DNA from: Bacteroidetes bacterium HGW-Bacteroidetes-10
GTDB taxonomy: Bacteria; Bacteroidota; Bacteroidia; Bacteroidales; UBA932
NCBI GenBank assembly: GCA_002842695.1
Contig: PHDT01000004.1
Coordinates: forward strand, 56,410 to 120,409
Direction of reading: 5' to 3'
DNA length: 64,000 bases
Shown here one piece after another: positions 50,683 through 60,908 of the stretch. A model generated the notes under the pieces. It searched no databases. It saw nothing but the letters and a program-made list of their open reading frames with translations, and was not told where the DNA came from. A program made the translations under genes and the position numbers. How positions within the stretch are numbered: position 1 is the first letter of the stretch; each line of letters begins with the position of its first letter.

Positions 50683-52455
50683 ATGGAAAAGAAAAAAATA
50701 AATATTACAATTGACGGGCAAAGCTTCCAGATAGGAGCGGGAAAGACCATTCTCGAGGGTTGCAGGGAGATAGGTGTAAAGATACCATCGCTCTGCTATC
50801 TTAAGGATGTTTCATCCAATGCCTCATGCGGTATTTGCGTTGTTGAGGTAAAGGGAGCCAAATCTCTTGTGCGATCATGTGTAACTCAGGCATCTGAAGG
50901 AATGGAGGTAAAGACACACTCTCCTGCAATTAATCAGGCCAGGATTACCAATCTTGAACTCCTTCTGGCAAATCACCCGAAGGATTGCCTTATTTGCGAA
51001 AGAAATGGCAATTGCGAACTTCAGGATTTATGTGCGCTTCTGGGTATTAAGGAGACACCTTATGAACAAACCAAACCTGTTGAGAAGATAGATGATACCT
51101 CACTTGCTCTGGTAAGGAATCCGCAGAAATGTATTTTATGCGGACGTTGCGTTGCTGTCTGTGCAGATGTGCAAAGCGTTTATGCAATAGATTTTGCCGG
51201 CAGGGGACTAAAATCCAAGATTGCAACCTGGCAGGAGAGGGGGCTGGGTAATGTAGCCTGCACCAATTGCGGTCAGTGCGCTCTCGTATGCCCTACTGCA
51301 GCTATCGTTGAAAAGGATGATTCAAAGCAAATCCTGAATGATATCTATGACGATGGTAAAATTGTTATTGTTCAGACTGCACCTGCGATAAGGGTAGGTA
51401 TTGGTGAGGCGATGGGCATGAGTGAAGGAGCTCTGGTTACCGGCAAAATGGTGGCGGCTCTCAGAAAATTGGGATTTGACAAGGTTTTCGACACTCAGTT
51501 TACAGCAGACCTTACAATCATGGAGGAGGGATATGAGCTTATTAAAAGACTCACAACAAACGGGACCCTGCCTATGGTTACCTCATGCTCTCCCGGATGG
51601 ATCAAGTTTATTGAACACTTCTATCCTAAATCGCTTGACCACCTCTCTACCTGTAAATCGCCTCAGCAGATGTTTGGAGCTGTTGCAAAGACCTATTACG
51701 CAGAGAAGATGGGAATTGACCCTCGCAGACTGGTAGTAGTTTCAATTATGCCTTGTACTGCAAAAAAATATGAGTGCAAAAGGCCGGAAATGAACTCCGC
51801 TTTCCACTACTGGAAGGAGAAAATGAATCTGCAGGATAAGGAGAATTTCTATGATGTGGATTATGTTCTTACAACCAGAGAGCTTGCAAAAATGTTTAAG
51901 CTTACCGGCGTAGACTTTGAAAATCTTCAGGAGGAGGATTTTGATCATCCTCTTGGAATTTCAACAGGGGCAGGAGTTATTTTTGCTGCAACAGGAGGTG
52001 TAATGGAGGCTGCTGTTCGTACTGCTTATGAAGTGGTGACCGGATCTCCTCTGAAAAATCTGGATCTGAAGGTTGTAAGAGGCTTTGAAGGAATTAAGGA
52101 GGCAGAACTTGACCTTAATGGAACCAAATTAAAGGTTGCTGTAGCTCATACTCTCAAGAATGCGAGGGTACTTCTCGATGAAATTGAGGAGGGGAAATCT
52201 CCATATGCATTTATTGAGGTAATGACCTGCCCGGGCGGATGTCTGGGTGGCGGAGGTCAGCCAATTCCTACAACGTGGTCAATTCGCCAGAAGAGAGCAG
52301 ACTCAATCTATAGGGAAGACTCACTCAAACCAGTAAGAAAGTCTCATGAAAATCCTGCGATCAAGGCAATTTATGACGAATTTCTGAAGGATCCACTCGG
52401 ACATATTTCACATGAACTGCTCCATACAGAATATGTAGAGAGGGGAATTTACTAG
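50683..52455 (+). CDS. [FeFe]-hydrogenase catalytic subunit 2
   Basis: A 590-residue HydA with the same layout as subunit 1: [2Fe-2S] domain (CYLKDVSSNASCGIC), His-Cys3 cluster (HPKDCLICERNGNC), two ferredoxin clusters (CILCGRC and CTNCGQC) and the H-cluster ligands Cys302, Cys358, Cys516 and Cys520. A 16-residue insertion between the second and third H-cluster motifs (around 372-390) is absent from subunit 1. It starts 2 bases after the fusion gene. Confidence 0.95.
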   Translation: MEKKKINITIDGQSFQIGAGKTILEGCREIGVKIPSLCYLKDVSSNASCGICVVEVKGAKSLVRSCVTQASEGMEVKTHSPAINQARITNLELLLANHPKDCLICERNGNCELQDLCALLGIKETPYEQTKPVEKIDDTSLALVRNPQKCILCGRCVAVCADVQSVYAIDFAGRGLKSKIATWQERGLGNVACTNCGQCALVCPTAAIVEKDDSKQILNDIYDDGKIVIVQTAPAIRVGIGEAMGMSEGALVTGKMVAALRKLGFDKVFDTQFTADLTIMEEGYELIKRLTTNGTLPMVTSCSPGWIKFIEHFYPKSLDHLSTCKSPQQMFGAVAKTYYAEKMGIDPRRLVVVSIMPCTAKKYECKRPEMNSAFHYWKEKMNLQDKENFYDVDYVLTTRELAKMFKLTGVDFENLQEEDFDHPLGISTGAGVIFAATGGVMEAAVRTAYEVVTGSPLKNLDLKVVRGFEGIKEAELDLNGTKLKVAVAHTLKNARVLLDEIEEGKSPYAFIEVMTCPGGCLGGGGQPIPTTWSIRQKRADSIYREDSLKPVRKSHENPAIKAIYDEFLKDPLGHISHELLHTEYVERGIY

Positions 52456-52495
52456 ACTGCTATTTGCCTGTAAGGGTAATTATAAACTGAATACG

Positions 52496-52535
52496 AAAGG
52501 GGTGCTAAAAAGTAATTTTAACACCCCTTTTTATT
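52496..52535 (+). terminator. Terminator of hydrogenase operon 2
   Basis: AAAGGGGTG (52496-52504) pairs with CACCCCTTT (52522-52530), extended by TAAAA/TTTTA across one mismatch, then a T-rich stretch. Confidence 0.88.
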
Positions 52536-52549
52536 TTCCCTTATTTGAT

Positions 52550-52557
52550 TAAATTTG
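52550..52557 (+). promoter_or_regulatory. -7 box of the sensor kinase gene
   Basis: TAAATTTG, an exact TAnnTTTG match 16 bases before the ATG at 52574. Confidence 0.6.
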
Positions 52558-52573
52558 TACATAAGATAAAAAT

Positions 52574-54724
52574 ATGGTAATAGGTATCATCCACAATATT
52601 TCAATCCTCCTTGCGCTCTCTATGCTGCATTATCTCTTTGCGAGGAAATCGGACTTGTATTACAAGGGGATCCGTGAAATTGTCATGGGTATAATTATCG
52701 GATTCATTGGAGTTATCCTTATGATGACTCCATGGACGCTTCAGCCGGGGCTGGTATTTGACACAAGAACCGTTCTTCTCTCTGTAAGCGGGTTAATTAT
52801 TGGACCCATTCCAACAATTATTGGAATGGCAACAACCTCCCTCTACAGAATTTATATGGCCGGGGACGGAATCGTAATGGGAGTGGCAACGATTCTCACC
52901 AGTGGTTCAGTAGGTATTTTATGGGGAGCATTCAGACCAAAGTGGTATGAAAAGCGAATGAAAACTGAGCTGCTGCTCATGGGAGTTCTTACTCATCTCT
53001 TCATGCTGGCATGTATTGTATTACTTCCTCAAGAACTAAGATTAACAACATTCAAAAACATAGCACCAACCGTTCTTATTATATATCCAATTGGAGCGAT
53101 GTTCCTTGGAGTTGTCCTTATGACAAACAAGGAGAGAAGGGAGAGCATACGCCGTTTTACTGAGGCAGAGGAGAGAAAAACTACATTTTTCAATGCCAGC
53201 AACGATATGATGTATATCAAGGATGAAAATTTCAGGTATATTGATGTAAATGATGCCATTTGCTCTTTTTTCAACCGGGAAAAAGATGAAATTCTTGGAA
53301 GATCAGATGAAGAATTATTGGTGGGACATAATCTTGAAGATGTCATTAATTCAGATATTCAGGTTATTAACGGGCTTGCAACTATTAAAATTGAGGAGCG
53401 TTTTGGTGATGGAATATATGAAGCCACTAAGTTCCCAATTAAGCTGGAGGGAGAGAAGTACGGGATAGGCGGAATTGTAAGAAACCTTACAGATGTTATT
53501 AAGACAAGAAATGTCCAGGAGGCAGTGCTGAATATCTCAAAAAGTTCTCTGCAGGAGCAAAACCTTACAAGTTTTTCAAAAAAGATACATGACCAGCTAA
53601 GCAGGGTAATTCCTGCAAAAAATATTTACATTGCACTGTATGACAAGGAGACAGATCTCTACTCATACCCATACTATGTAGATGAATTTGATACAATTGA
53701 AGATGGATTCTCGGAGACACTGCCGGGTTCTCTTACAGACTATGTTCGCCGCAGCGGTCAGAGCAAGCTCATTACAAATGAGATTGAGGCAGAACTTAGA
53801 CAAGACGGGCTGGTGTTCTCGAAATTCGGAACAGACACACCTTCATATGTATGGATTGGAGCTCCTTTGTTTGACTCCGAGTTCAAAGAGGTAATTGGAG
53901 TAATTGTTGTGCAGGATTATTATGATATGAAGGCCTATAATTCAGATGACCTGGCTCTGCTGGAAATCTTTGCAAATAACGTTGGGTTGTTCATTGAGAG
54001 GGTAAAGAATATTGAGAGTCTGAAAGAGGCAAAGCTGAGGGCAGAGGAGAGTGACAGATTAAAGACTGCATTTCTCGCAAATATGAGTCACGAAATCCGA
54101 ACTCCTATGAACGGAATTATGGGCTTTGCCAATATTCTGCTTGATGAGGTTACAGATGAAACTCACAGGGAGTATCTGGAAATAATATCAAAAAGTGCAG
54201 ACAGGCTCCTGGCTACCATCAATGACGTTCTGGATATATCAAGGATTGAGACCGGCCAGGTATGCGTAACTAAAACTGAATTTGATATTAACGATATGTT
54301 CAGAGAGCTCCACTCTTTCTTTAAGGTGAATAATTCTCATATAGACATATTGCTAATGCTTGAAAGAAGTGAGCCAATGCTCATCTTTACAGACAAGACA
54401 AAATTTCAGCAGATAATGATAAATCTGCTGGGCAACGCTGTAAAGTTTACCAAGAAGGGATCTGTGGAGTTTGGCTACAGTGTGGGTATTTCAAATATCA
54501 CTGTTTATGTGAAGGATACCGGAATAGGTATTCCTGAAAGTAGCCGTGAAATTATTTTTGACCGCTTTGTACAGGCAAATTCAAGTGCACTTAGAGAGTT
54601 CGAGGGAACCGGTCTGGGACTGGCGATTTCGAAACTGTTCGTAGAGTTGCTGGGAGGAAGAATATGGCTCACATCCGAAGTTGGAGTGGGAACCACATTC
54701 TTTGTATCCCTGCCAATTAACTGA
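52574..54724 (+). CDS. Sensor histidine kinase (5TM-LYT, PAS, GAF)
   Basis: A 716-residue membrane kinase. Residues about 1-185 form a LytS-like five- to six-helix sensor (TRTVLLSVSGLIIGPIPTII). A PAS domain lies near 195-310 and a GAF domain near 330-475. The dimerisation domain carries the phospho-accepting His506 (FLANMSHEIRTPMNG). The ATPase domain shows MINLLGNAVKF (N box), DTGIGIP and GTGLGLAISK (G boxes). No receiver domain and no adjacent response regulator are seen. It follows hydrogenase operon 2 but has its own promoter; a regulatory link is not shown. Confidence 0.9.
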   Translation: MVIGIIHNISILLALSMLHYLFARKSDLYYKGIREIVMGIIIGFIGVILMMTPWTLQPGLVFDTRTVLLSVSGLIIGPIPTIIGMATTSLYRIYMAGDGIVMGVATILTSGSVGILWGAFRPKWYEKRMKTELLLMGVLTHLFMLACIVLLPQELRLTTFKNIAPTVLIIYPIGAMFLGVVLMTNKERRESIRRFTEAEERKTTFFNASNDMMYIKDENFRYIDVNDAICSFFNREKDEILGRSDEELLVGHNLEDVINSDIQVINGLATIKIEERFGDGIYEATKFPIKLEGEKYGIGGIVRNLTDVIKTRNVQEAVLNISKSSLQEQNLTSFSKKIHDQLSRVIPAKNIYIALYDKETDLYSYPYYVDEFDTIEDGFSETLPGSLTDYVRRSGQSKLITNEIEAELRQDGLVFSKFGTDTPSYVWIGAPLFDSEFKEVIGVIVVQDYYDMKAYNSDDLALLEIFANNVGLFIERVKNIESLKEAKLRAEESDRLKTAFLANMSHEIRTPMNGIMGFANILLDEVTDETHREYLEIISKSADRLLATINDVLDISRIETGQVCVTKTEFDINDMFRELHSFFKVNNSHIDILLMLERSEPMLIFTDKTKFQQIMINLLGNAVKFTKKGSVEFGYSVGISNITVYVKDTGIGIPESSREIIFDRFVQANSSALREFEGTGLGLAISKLFVELLGGRIWLTSEVGVGTTFFVSLPIN

Positions 54725-54729
54725 GAGTT

Positions 54730-56793
54730 TTAATTAATTGTACTACCGTTTAACAGCCTCTCTTCAGGTGTGACAATTCTCATATTTCCGCTCTCCTCCT
54801 TTGCCATCAGAATCATCCCTTTTGACTCAATCCCCTTGATCTTCCTTGGGGCAAGGTTTGCCAAAATGCAGATTTGCTTGCCAATCATCTCTTCCGGTGT
54901 ATAGTACTCAGCAATTCCCGATACTATTGTCCTTGTGTCAATTCCTGTATCTATTGTAAGTTTGAGAAGCTTGTCTGTCTTTGGAACGCGCTCAGCTTCC
55001 AGAACAGTTGCAGTACGAATATCCATCTTCATGAATTCATCGTAAGTGCACTCATCTTTCTGAGGTGCAGCTGAAGGTGTTGCTTCCTCTGCCTGGGCTG
55101 CAGGAGCAGCCTCTGAAGGTCGTGTTGCATCCAGTTTGGCCAGCTGAGCTTCAATTGCAATGTCTTCAATCTTTTCAAACAGAAGGCGCGCCTCATTGAT
55201 CTTGTGGCCGGGATGAAGTATTGAATCCAGTCCCAGGTCTTCCCAGTTACGGGACTTCATGTTTAGCATGTAAGATAGCTTTTGGGTGGTATGAGGCAGA
55301 AACGGATCGAAAGCAATAGCAAGATTGGCGCAGATCTGAAGTGAAACATTCATGATTGTGGCTACTCTCTCCATGTCAGTGGCAGCAAGCTTCCACGGCT
55401 CAGTCTCGGTAAGGTATTTATTACCAAGACGAGCAAGGTTCATTGCCTCTTTAAGAGCCTCACGGAAACGATAATTTTCCAGACTCTCTTCAATGTTTTT
55501 CTTAATTACAGGAATCTGGGCAAGAGTATCCTCGTCAATCTCCCTTAGGTGTAATTGTGAAGGAACCTCCCCTTTAAAATATTTGTGAGTAAGAACTACA
55601 GCTCTGTTTACAAAGTTCCCCAAAATTGCTACAAGTTCGCTGTTATTGCGGGTCTGGAAATCTTTCCATGTAAAGTCGTTGTCTTTGGTTTCAGGTGCAT
55701 TTGCACACAAAACATACCTGAGAACATCCTCCTTGCCTGGGAATTCGTCAAGATATTCGTGGAGCCAAACTGCCCAGTTGCGTGAAGTCGATATTTTGTT
55801 TCCCTCAAGATTAAGGAACTCATTTGCAGGAACATTTTCAGGGAGAATATATCCGTCTCCGTATGCTTTTAGCATTGAAGGGAATACAATGCAATGGAAT
55901 ACAATGTTGTCTTTTCCAATGAAGTGAACAAGCTTTGTATCTTCGCTTTTCCACCATTTTTCCCAATCATCAGGCATTAGTTCAATGGTGTTTGATATGT
56001 ATCCTATAGGTGCATCAAACCAGACATAGAGAACTTTTCCTTCAGCACCTTCAACAGGAACAGGTACTCCCCAGTCCAGGTCGCGGCTTACCGCACGCGG
56101 CTGAAGGCCGCCGTCGAGCCATGATTTACACTGCCCGTAAACATTTACCTTCCACTCTTTATGCTGCTCCAGAATCCACTCTTTGAGCCATGGCTCATAC
56201 TGATCCAGAGGAAGGTACCAGTGAGATGTCTTTTTAAGTACAGGTGTGTTGCCGCTAAGGGCAGACTTTGGATTAATCAGTTCATTGGGGCTGAGTGTGC
56301 TTCCGCATTTCTCGCACTGGTCGCCGTATGCGTTTTCGGCACCACATTTTGGACATGTTCCTGTGATGTATCTGTCTGCCAGAAAGTGGTTCGCAACCTC
56401 ATCGTAGTATTGTTCGCTCTCTTTTTCAATAAACTTTCCCTCTTCGTAAAGCTTTCTGAAGAACTCAGAGGCTGTTTTATGGTGAGTAGGGGAGCTTGTC
56501 CTTGAGTAGATGTCAAAGCTTATGCCCAGTCTCTCAAAAGAGTCTTTTATGATTAGGTGGTATTTGTCAACAACCTCCTGTGGTGTTGAATTCTGCTGTT
56601 TTGCCTTTATGGTGATGGGAACTCCGTGTTCGTCAGAGCCGCAAATGAACCTCACATCTTTCCCGCGCATTCGCAAGTAACGCACATATATGTCAGCAGG
56701 AACATAAACTCCCGCAAGGTGACCAATATGAACCGCTCCGTTTGCATACGGGAGCGCTGCAGTTACTAAATGTCTTTTGTAGCTCTTTTCCAT
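54730..56793 (-). CDS. metG: Methionyl-tRNA synthetase
   Basis: Charges tRNA-Met. The 687-residue protein has HIGH (residues 22-25), a zinc knuckle with two CxxC pairs ([17 protein letters not shown], around 145-162), and KISTS as the KMSKS loop. A low-complexity Ala/Pro linker near 555-580 leads to a C-terminal EMAP-like tRNA-binding domain ([20 protein letters not shown]). The length fits the long dimeric type. It is preceded by its own promoter. Confidence 0.97.
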   Translation of the reverse strand: MEKSYKRHLVTAALPYANGAVHIGHLAGVYVPADIYVRYLRMRGKDVRFICGSDEHGVPITIKAKQQNSTPQEVVDKYHLIIKDSFERLGISFDIYSRTSSPTHHKTASEFFRKLYEEGKFIEKESEQYYDEVANHFLADRYITGTCPKCGAENAYGDQCEKCGSTLSPNELINPKSALSGNTPVLKKTSHWYLPLDQYEPWLKEWILEQHKEWKVNVYGQCKSWLDGGLQPRAVSRDLDWGVPVPVEGAEGKVLYVWFDAPIGYISNTIELMPDDWEKWWKSEDTKLVHFIGKDNIVFHCIVFPSMLKAYGDGYILPENVPANEFLNLEGNKISTSRNWAVWLHEYLDEFPGKEDVLRYVLCANAPETKDNDFTWKDFQTRNNSELVAILGNFVNRAVVLTHKYFKGEVPSQLHLREIDEDTLAQIPVIKKNIEESLENYRFREALKEAMNLARLGNKYLTETEPWKLAATDMERVATIMNVSLQICANLAIAFDPFLPHTTQKLSYMLNMKSRNWEDLGLDSILHPGHKINEARLLFEKIEDIAIEAQLAKLDATRPSEAAPAAQAEEATPSAAPQKDECTYDEFMKMDIRTATVLEAERVPKTDKLLKLTIDTGIDTRTIVSGIAEYYTPEEMIGKQICILANLAPRKIKGIESKGMILMAKEESGNMRIVTPEERLLNGSTIN

Positions 56794-56812
56794 TTTTCAA
56801 TAAATTTGGTTG

Positions 56813-56820
56813 CAAATATA
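56813..56820 (-). promoter_or_regulatory. -7 box of metG
   Basis: The minus strand reads TATATTTG, an exact TAnnTTTG match 19 bases before the ATG at 56793, in the 32-base gap after dnaG. Confidence 0.65.
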
Positions 56821-56825
56821 GGATA

Positions 56826-58784
56826 TTATATGGTAAGTCTGTTAAGCTCCTTTGAGAGCATATTCCTTACACTCATTAGTGTCTGAAGCTGATTCATAAG
56901 CTCAGACTGCCTCTCGTAATTGTCAGACGGGGTCTTTACCAGTTCATCGCGAAGCTCCTGATAGGCTATGGATGTGATCTTTGCCTTATAGACCATAATT
57001 GCTTTGGGAACTACAAGTGAAAGGACCTTCTCCTCCGGTATCAGAGCGGCCAGAAACTGTTTTATGTTTAGACTGTGCTCCTGAATAAGGATGGATGTAA
57101 CAAGGTCAACAATGCCCGGGTCTGTGTGGTTTGTAAAGTGTCTCTGGATTTCATCCTGATTAAGTTCCCTGACTTTATAATACTCTTCAAAGAGATTTTT
57201 GTAAAGCAGGTTCTGAAATTCAAGCTCGTCGTTCTGCAGTTCTGCCAGAATAAATTGGGAAACTGTAATTGTACTCTGAATCTCTTCGTCCTTTCCGTAC
57301 AGAGGAAGCTCCCCGAATTTCAGAAGATAGTAAAGCAGCTCTTTTTCAGCTGGTTCACAATAGATATTTTTTACAAACTGAGGTAACTGATCTCCTGTGT
57401 CCAGATCTGGAATCTGAACAGGATTAACAGGCTCTCTGAAATCATCGGCCCTGCCGCCTGAGGCATAGGGATGCCTTACTTTTCTGAGTTTATTAACCTC
57501 TCTTGCCAGCAGGTTCTGCTCAAAGCGCAGTTTAATACTGCACTCTTCAATGTACACAGCACGTGTTATGGCATCAGGAATAACAGCAATGCTTGTTACA
57601 ACCTCATTAATAAGCTGACGGCGTTTTATAGGATCTTTATCTGCATCAGCAGATAGCAGTTCGATTTTAAATTCAATAAAATCCCTCTCAGATTTTTCCA
57701 GATAATCCTTCAGCTGAGCAGGAGTGTTTTTTCTTGCATAAGAATCCGGGTCCTCTCCGTCCGGGAACAGGACTACCTTTACCTGAAGGCCCTCCTCCAG
57801 AAGCATGTCAATTCCCCTCAGAGAAGCCTTGATTCCCGCTGCATCACTATCGTACAGTATAGTTACCTGAGGTGCAAATCTCCTGATAAGTCTTACCTGT
57901 TCAGAGGTGAGAGATGTTCCGCTGGAAGCGACCACATTGTCCACTCCGGACTGAACAAGGGAGATAACATCTGTATATCCCTCAACAAGGTAGCACTTCT
58001 GCAATCTTGCAATTGAACTTTTGGCAAAGAAAATTCCGTAAAGAGAACGGCTTTTGCTGTAGATGTCGCTTTCCGGAGAGTTGATGTATTTTGCTACACT
58101 CTTGTCTGTTCTCAGGGTTCTTCCTCCAAAGGCTATAACCCTCCCTGTAAGAGAGTGAATTGGGAACATTACCCTGTCATAAAACCTGTCTGCAAGTTCA
58201 CCTGTGTTCTCTCGCTCAATTCCCAGTCCCGATGCGACAATAAACTCTTTCTTAAATCCGGCCCTTAATGCTGCTGCAGACATACTGCCATCTCTACCTT
58301 CCGGAGACCAGCCAAGCTGAAACTTCTTTATTGTCTCTTCAGAAAAGCCCCGCTCCTTGAAATAGCTTAGCCCCACAGCTCTTCCCTTTTGGGAAGTCCA
58401 CAGAGCGTTGGTGTAGAAGTCACGGGCAAATTCAGAGACAACAAGAAGACTTTCGCTGCGCAGCCTCTGCTGAACCTCAGCCTCGCTCTCCTCTCTGTCC
58501 TCTACCTCAATGCCGAATTTTCTTCCAAGAAACCTTAATGCCTCTACATAGCTCAAATGCTCATGCTCCATGATAAAGTTCACGGAGTTACCCGCCTTGC
58601 CGCAGCCAAAGCATTTGTAAATGCCTTTAGATGGTGAGACAGAAAATGAGGGAGTCTTTTCGTTATGAAAAGGGCAGCAAGCTGTGTAGTTTGCTCCCCT
58701 TCTCCTCAACGAAACGAAATCACTTATAACGTCGACAATTTGAGCGCTGTCGAGTATTTTCGCTATGGTAGTTTTGCTAATCAT
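56826..58784 (-). CDS. dnaG: DNA primase
   Basis: Makes RNA primers for replication. The 652-residue protein has an N-terminal zinc-binding domain (CCPFHNEKTP and CFGCG, residues about 37-65), a Toprim domain (YLVEGYTDVISL and the DSDAAG acidic motif, around 260-325), and a C-terminal region that would contact the DnaB helicase. It starts 8 bases after trpS and is probably co-transcribed with it. Confidence 0.96.
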   Translation of the reverse strand: MISKTTIAKILDSAQIVDVISDFVSLRRRGANYTACCPFHNEKTPSFSVSPSKGIYKCFGCGKAGNSVNFIMEHEHLSYVEALRFLGRKFGIEVEDREESEAEVQQRLRSESLLVVSEFARDFYTNALWTSQKGRAVGLSYFKERGFSEETIKKFQLGWSPEGRDGSMSAAALRAGFKKEFIVASGLGIERENTGELADRFYDRVMFPIHSLTGRVIAFGGRTLRTDKSVAKYINSPESDIYSKSRSLYGIFFAKSSIARLQKCYLVEGYTDVISLVQSGVDNVVASSGTSLTSEQVRLIRRFAPQVTILYDSDAAGIKASLRGIDMLLEEGLQVKVVLFPDGEDPDSYARKNTPAQLKDYLEKSERDFIEFKIELLSADADKDPIKRRQLINEVVTSIAVIPDAITRAVYIEECSIKLRFEQNLLAREVNKLRKVRHPYASGGRADDFREPVNPVQIPDLDTGDQLPQFVKNIYCEPAEKELLYYLLKFGELPLYGKDEEIQSTITVSQFILAELQNDELEFQNLLYKNLFEEYYKVRELNQDEIQRHFTNHTDPGIVDLVTSILIQEHSLNIKQFLAALIPEEKVLSLVVPKAIMVYKAKITSIAYQELRDELVKTPSDNYERQSELMNQLQTLMSVRNMLSKELNRLTI

Positions 58785-58792
58785 TCATTTTA

Positions 58793-59782
58793 TCAGAAGC
58801 TCCGGAAGCCTACAGCCCTCTTCACCTCTGTCAAAGTAGCCGAGGCGCTGGCCCTGGCCTTTTCCGTTCCCTCTTTGATTACACTCCTAAGAAATGCATC
58901 ATCTCTTCCAATCTCCTCAATTTTAGCCTTGATAGGAAGTGTGTGCCTGCAGATATCTGCCGCAAGCTGCTTCTTGAGGTCGCCGTATCTGATGGAGCAG
59001 TTGTTGTATGCAGCAGTGAAATGCTGAACAACTTCCGGTTCCGAAACAATCTTAAGGAGTGTGAAGAGATTTTCAACTGCCTCCGGCATCTTGCTGTCAG
59101 GTTCAGTTGGACCTGCATCTGTTACGGCTTTCATAACCTTTTTGTGAATACTCTTTTCGTCATCAAAGAGATAGATTCCGTTACCTTCGCTCTTGCCCAT
59201 TTTGCCGCTGCCGTCCAGTCCGGGAACCTTAACAAGGTCTTTGCCAAAGTTGAAGGCCTGCGGTTCAGGGAATACCTCTGCGTTATACATGTTGTTAAAA
59301 CGTCTTGCGAGGAGTCTTGCGATCTCAAGATGCTGCTCCTGATCCTTACCCACGGGAACTTTGTTGGCTCTGTGAATAAGAATGTCTGCAGCCATGAGAA
59401 CAGGGTAGGTGAGCAGTCCGGCATTTACATTTTCGGGATGCTTTCTTATCTTCTCCTTGAATGAGGCTGTTCTCTCCAGCTCTCCCTTGTATGCTATCAT
59501 ATTCAGAAGGACATAGAGTTCAACAATCTCGGGAACATCACTCTGAACAAAGATTGCAGACTTATGGGGGTCAAGACCGGAAGCAAGATATTCGGTAAGA
59601 ATGGTTTTCACCCCGGAATGAAAATCATCCGGATGAGGATGCGTTGTAAGAGAGTGCAGGTCTGCTATAAAAAAGAAGCAGTTGTACTCATCCTGCATTT
59701 TTATGTAATTCTTCAGAGCACCAAAATAGTTACCAAGGTGCAGGTGACCCGTAGAACGAATCCCGCTTAATACTGTCTCCAT
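58793..59782 (-). CDS. trpS: Tryptophanyl-tRNA synthetase
   Basis: Charges tRNA-Trp. The 329-residue class I synthetase has HLGN (residues 15-18, the HIGH equivalent) after SGIRSTGHL, and KMGKSEGN as the KMSKS loop near 195. The length is normal. It lies 25 bases downstream of recA and just upstream of dnaG, suggesting a recA-trpS-dnaG transcript. Confidence 0.96.
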   Translation of the reverse strand: METVLSGIRSTGHLHLGNYFGALKNYIKMQDEYNCFFFIADLHSLTTHPHPDDFHSGVKTILTEYLASGLDPHKSAIFVQSDVPEIVELYVLLNMIAYKGELERTASFKEKIRKHPENVNAGLLTYPVLMAADILIHRANKVPVGKDQEQHLEIARLLARRFNNMYNAEVFPEPQAFNFGKDLVKVPGLDGSGKMGKSEGNGIYLFDDEKSIHKKVMKAVTDAGPTEPDSKMPEAVENLFTLLKIVSEPEVVQHFTAAYNNCSIRYGDLKKQLAADICRHTLPIKAKIEEIGRDDAFLRSVIKEGTEKARASASATLTEVKRAVGFRSF

Positions 59783-59807
59783 TTAAAATTCTAAGGTTGT
59801 CTAAAAG

Positions 59808-60842
59808 TTAATCTTTGAGTTCGATGAGCTTAGCACGAATCTTGCCCTCGATTTCGTTCATAAGTTCCGGATTGTCCAGCAGCAGCTGCTTAACAGCCTC
59901 GCGTCCCTGACCAATCTTGGTGTCGCCGTAGCTAAACCATGAACCGCTCTTCTTCACGATTTCGAATTCTACTCCAAGGTCAATCACCTCGCCTATTTTG
60001 GAAATTCCCTCGCCAAAAACAATGTCAAATTCTGCCTTTCTGAATGGCGGAGCCATCTTGTTCTTGACAATTTTTGCTCTCACCCTGTTTCCTGTAGCCT
60101 CTTCTCCATCTTTGAGCTGAGTAATTCTTCTTACATCTACCCTTACAGAAGCGTAGAACTTAAGTGCATTACCACCGGTGGTAGTTTCTGGATTTCCGAA
60201 CATTATACCAATTTTGTCCCGCAACTGGTTGATGAAGATACAGCAAGTGTTTGTCTTGCTTATGTTTGCAGTAAGTTTTCTCAATGCCTGGCTCATAAGT
60301 CTGGCCTGAAGACCCATTTTTGAATCACCCATTTCACCTTCAATCTCGGCCTTTGGCGTAAGGGCTGCAACTGAGTCAATGACTATGATGTCTACTGCTC
60401 CGGAACGGATAAGGGCATCTGTAATCTCAAGAGCCTGCTCGCCGTTGTCCGGTTGTGAAATGAGGAGAGTGTCCACATTTACACCAAGTTTTTTGGCATA
60501 AGTTCTGTCGAATGCATGTTCTGCATCGATAATTGCAGCTATTCCACCCAGCTTCTGTGCCTCTGCAACTGCATGAATTGCAAGAGTTGTCTTACCGCTG
60601 GATTCAGGTCCGTAAATTTCAATAACACGACCTCTCGGATAACCACCTATTCCCAGCGCATGGTCAAGTGCAATTGAACCGGATGCAATTGTTGAAACTT
60701 CCCATTTTGGCTGCTCTCCCATCTTCATAACGGTACCTTTACCGTAATCCTTCTCAATCTTGTCCAAAGTTGCCTGTAAAGCCTTTAGCTTCTCAGGAGA
60801 AATCTCTGAACCCATCTTTACTTCTTCTCTCTCTTTCGCCAT
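59808..60842 (-). CDS. recA: Recombinase RecA
   Basis: Forms the strand-exchange filament on single-stranded DNA and triggers the SOS response. The 344-residue protein has Walker [10 protein letters not shown] (residues about 75-83), Walker [11 protein letters not shown] (about 149-158) and the L2-region core [10 protein letters not shown] and [10 protein letters not shown]. The length is normal. No clear LexA box was identified in the gap before it. The start follows an exact -7 box. Confidence 0.98.
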   Translation of the reverse strand: MAKEREEVKMGSEISPEKLKALQATLDKIEKDYGKGTVMKMGEQPKWEVSTIASGSIALDHALGIGGYPRGRVIEIYGPESSGKTTLAIHAVAEAQKLGGIAAIIDAEHAFDRTYAKKLGVNVDTLLISQPDNGEQALEITDALIRSGAVDIIVIDSVAALTPKAEIEGEMGDSKMGLQARLMSQALRKLTANISKTNTCCIFINQLRDKIGIMFGNPETTTGGNALKFYASVRVDVRRITQLKDGEEATGNRVRAKIVKNKMAPPFRKAEFDIVFGEGISKIGEVIDLGVEFEIVKKSGSWFSYGDTKIGQGREAVKQLLLDNPELMNEIEGKIRAKLIELKD

Positions 60843-60866
60843 AATGATAATAGTTTTAAATTCTCA

Positions 60867-60874
60867 CAAAAGTA
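60867..60874 (-). promoter_or_regulatory. -7 box of recA
   Basis: The minus strand reads TACTTTTG, an exact TAnnTTTG match 24 bases before the ATG at 60842. Confidence 0.65.
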
Positions 60875-60896
60875 ACAAATGATTTTCAATTTTACC

Positions 60897-60904
60897 TAAA
60901 TTTG
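60897..60904 (+). promoter_or_regulatory. -7 box of rlmN
   Basis: TAAATTTG, an exact TAnnTTTG match only four bases before the ATG at 60909. The transcript would begin at or very near the start codon. Confidence 0.6.
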
Positions 60905-60908
60905 CCGA

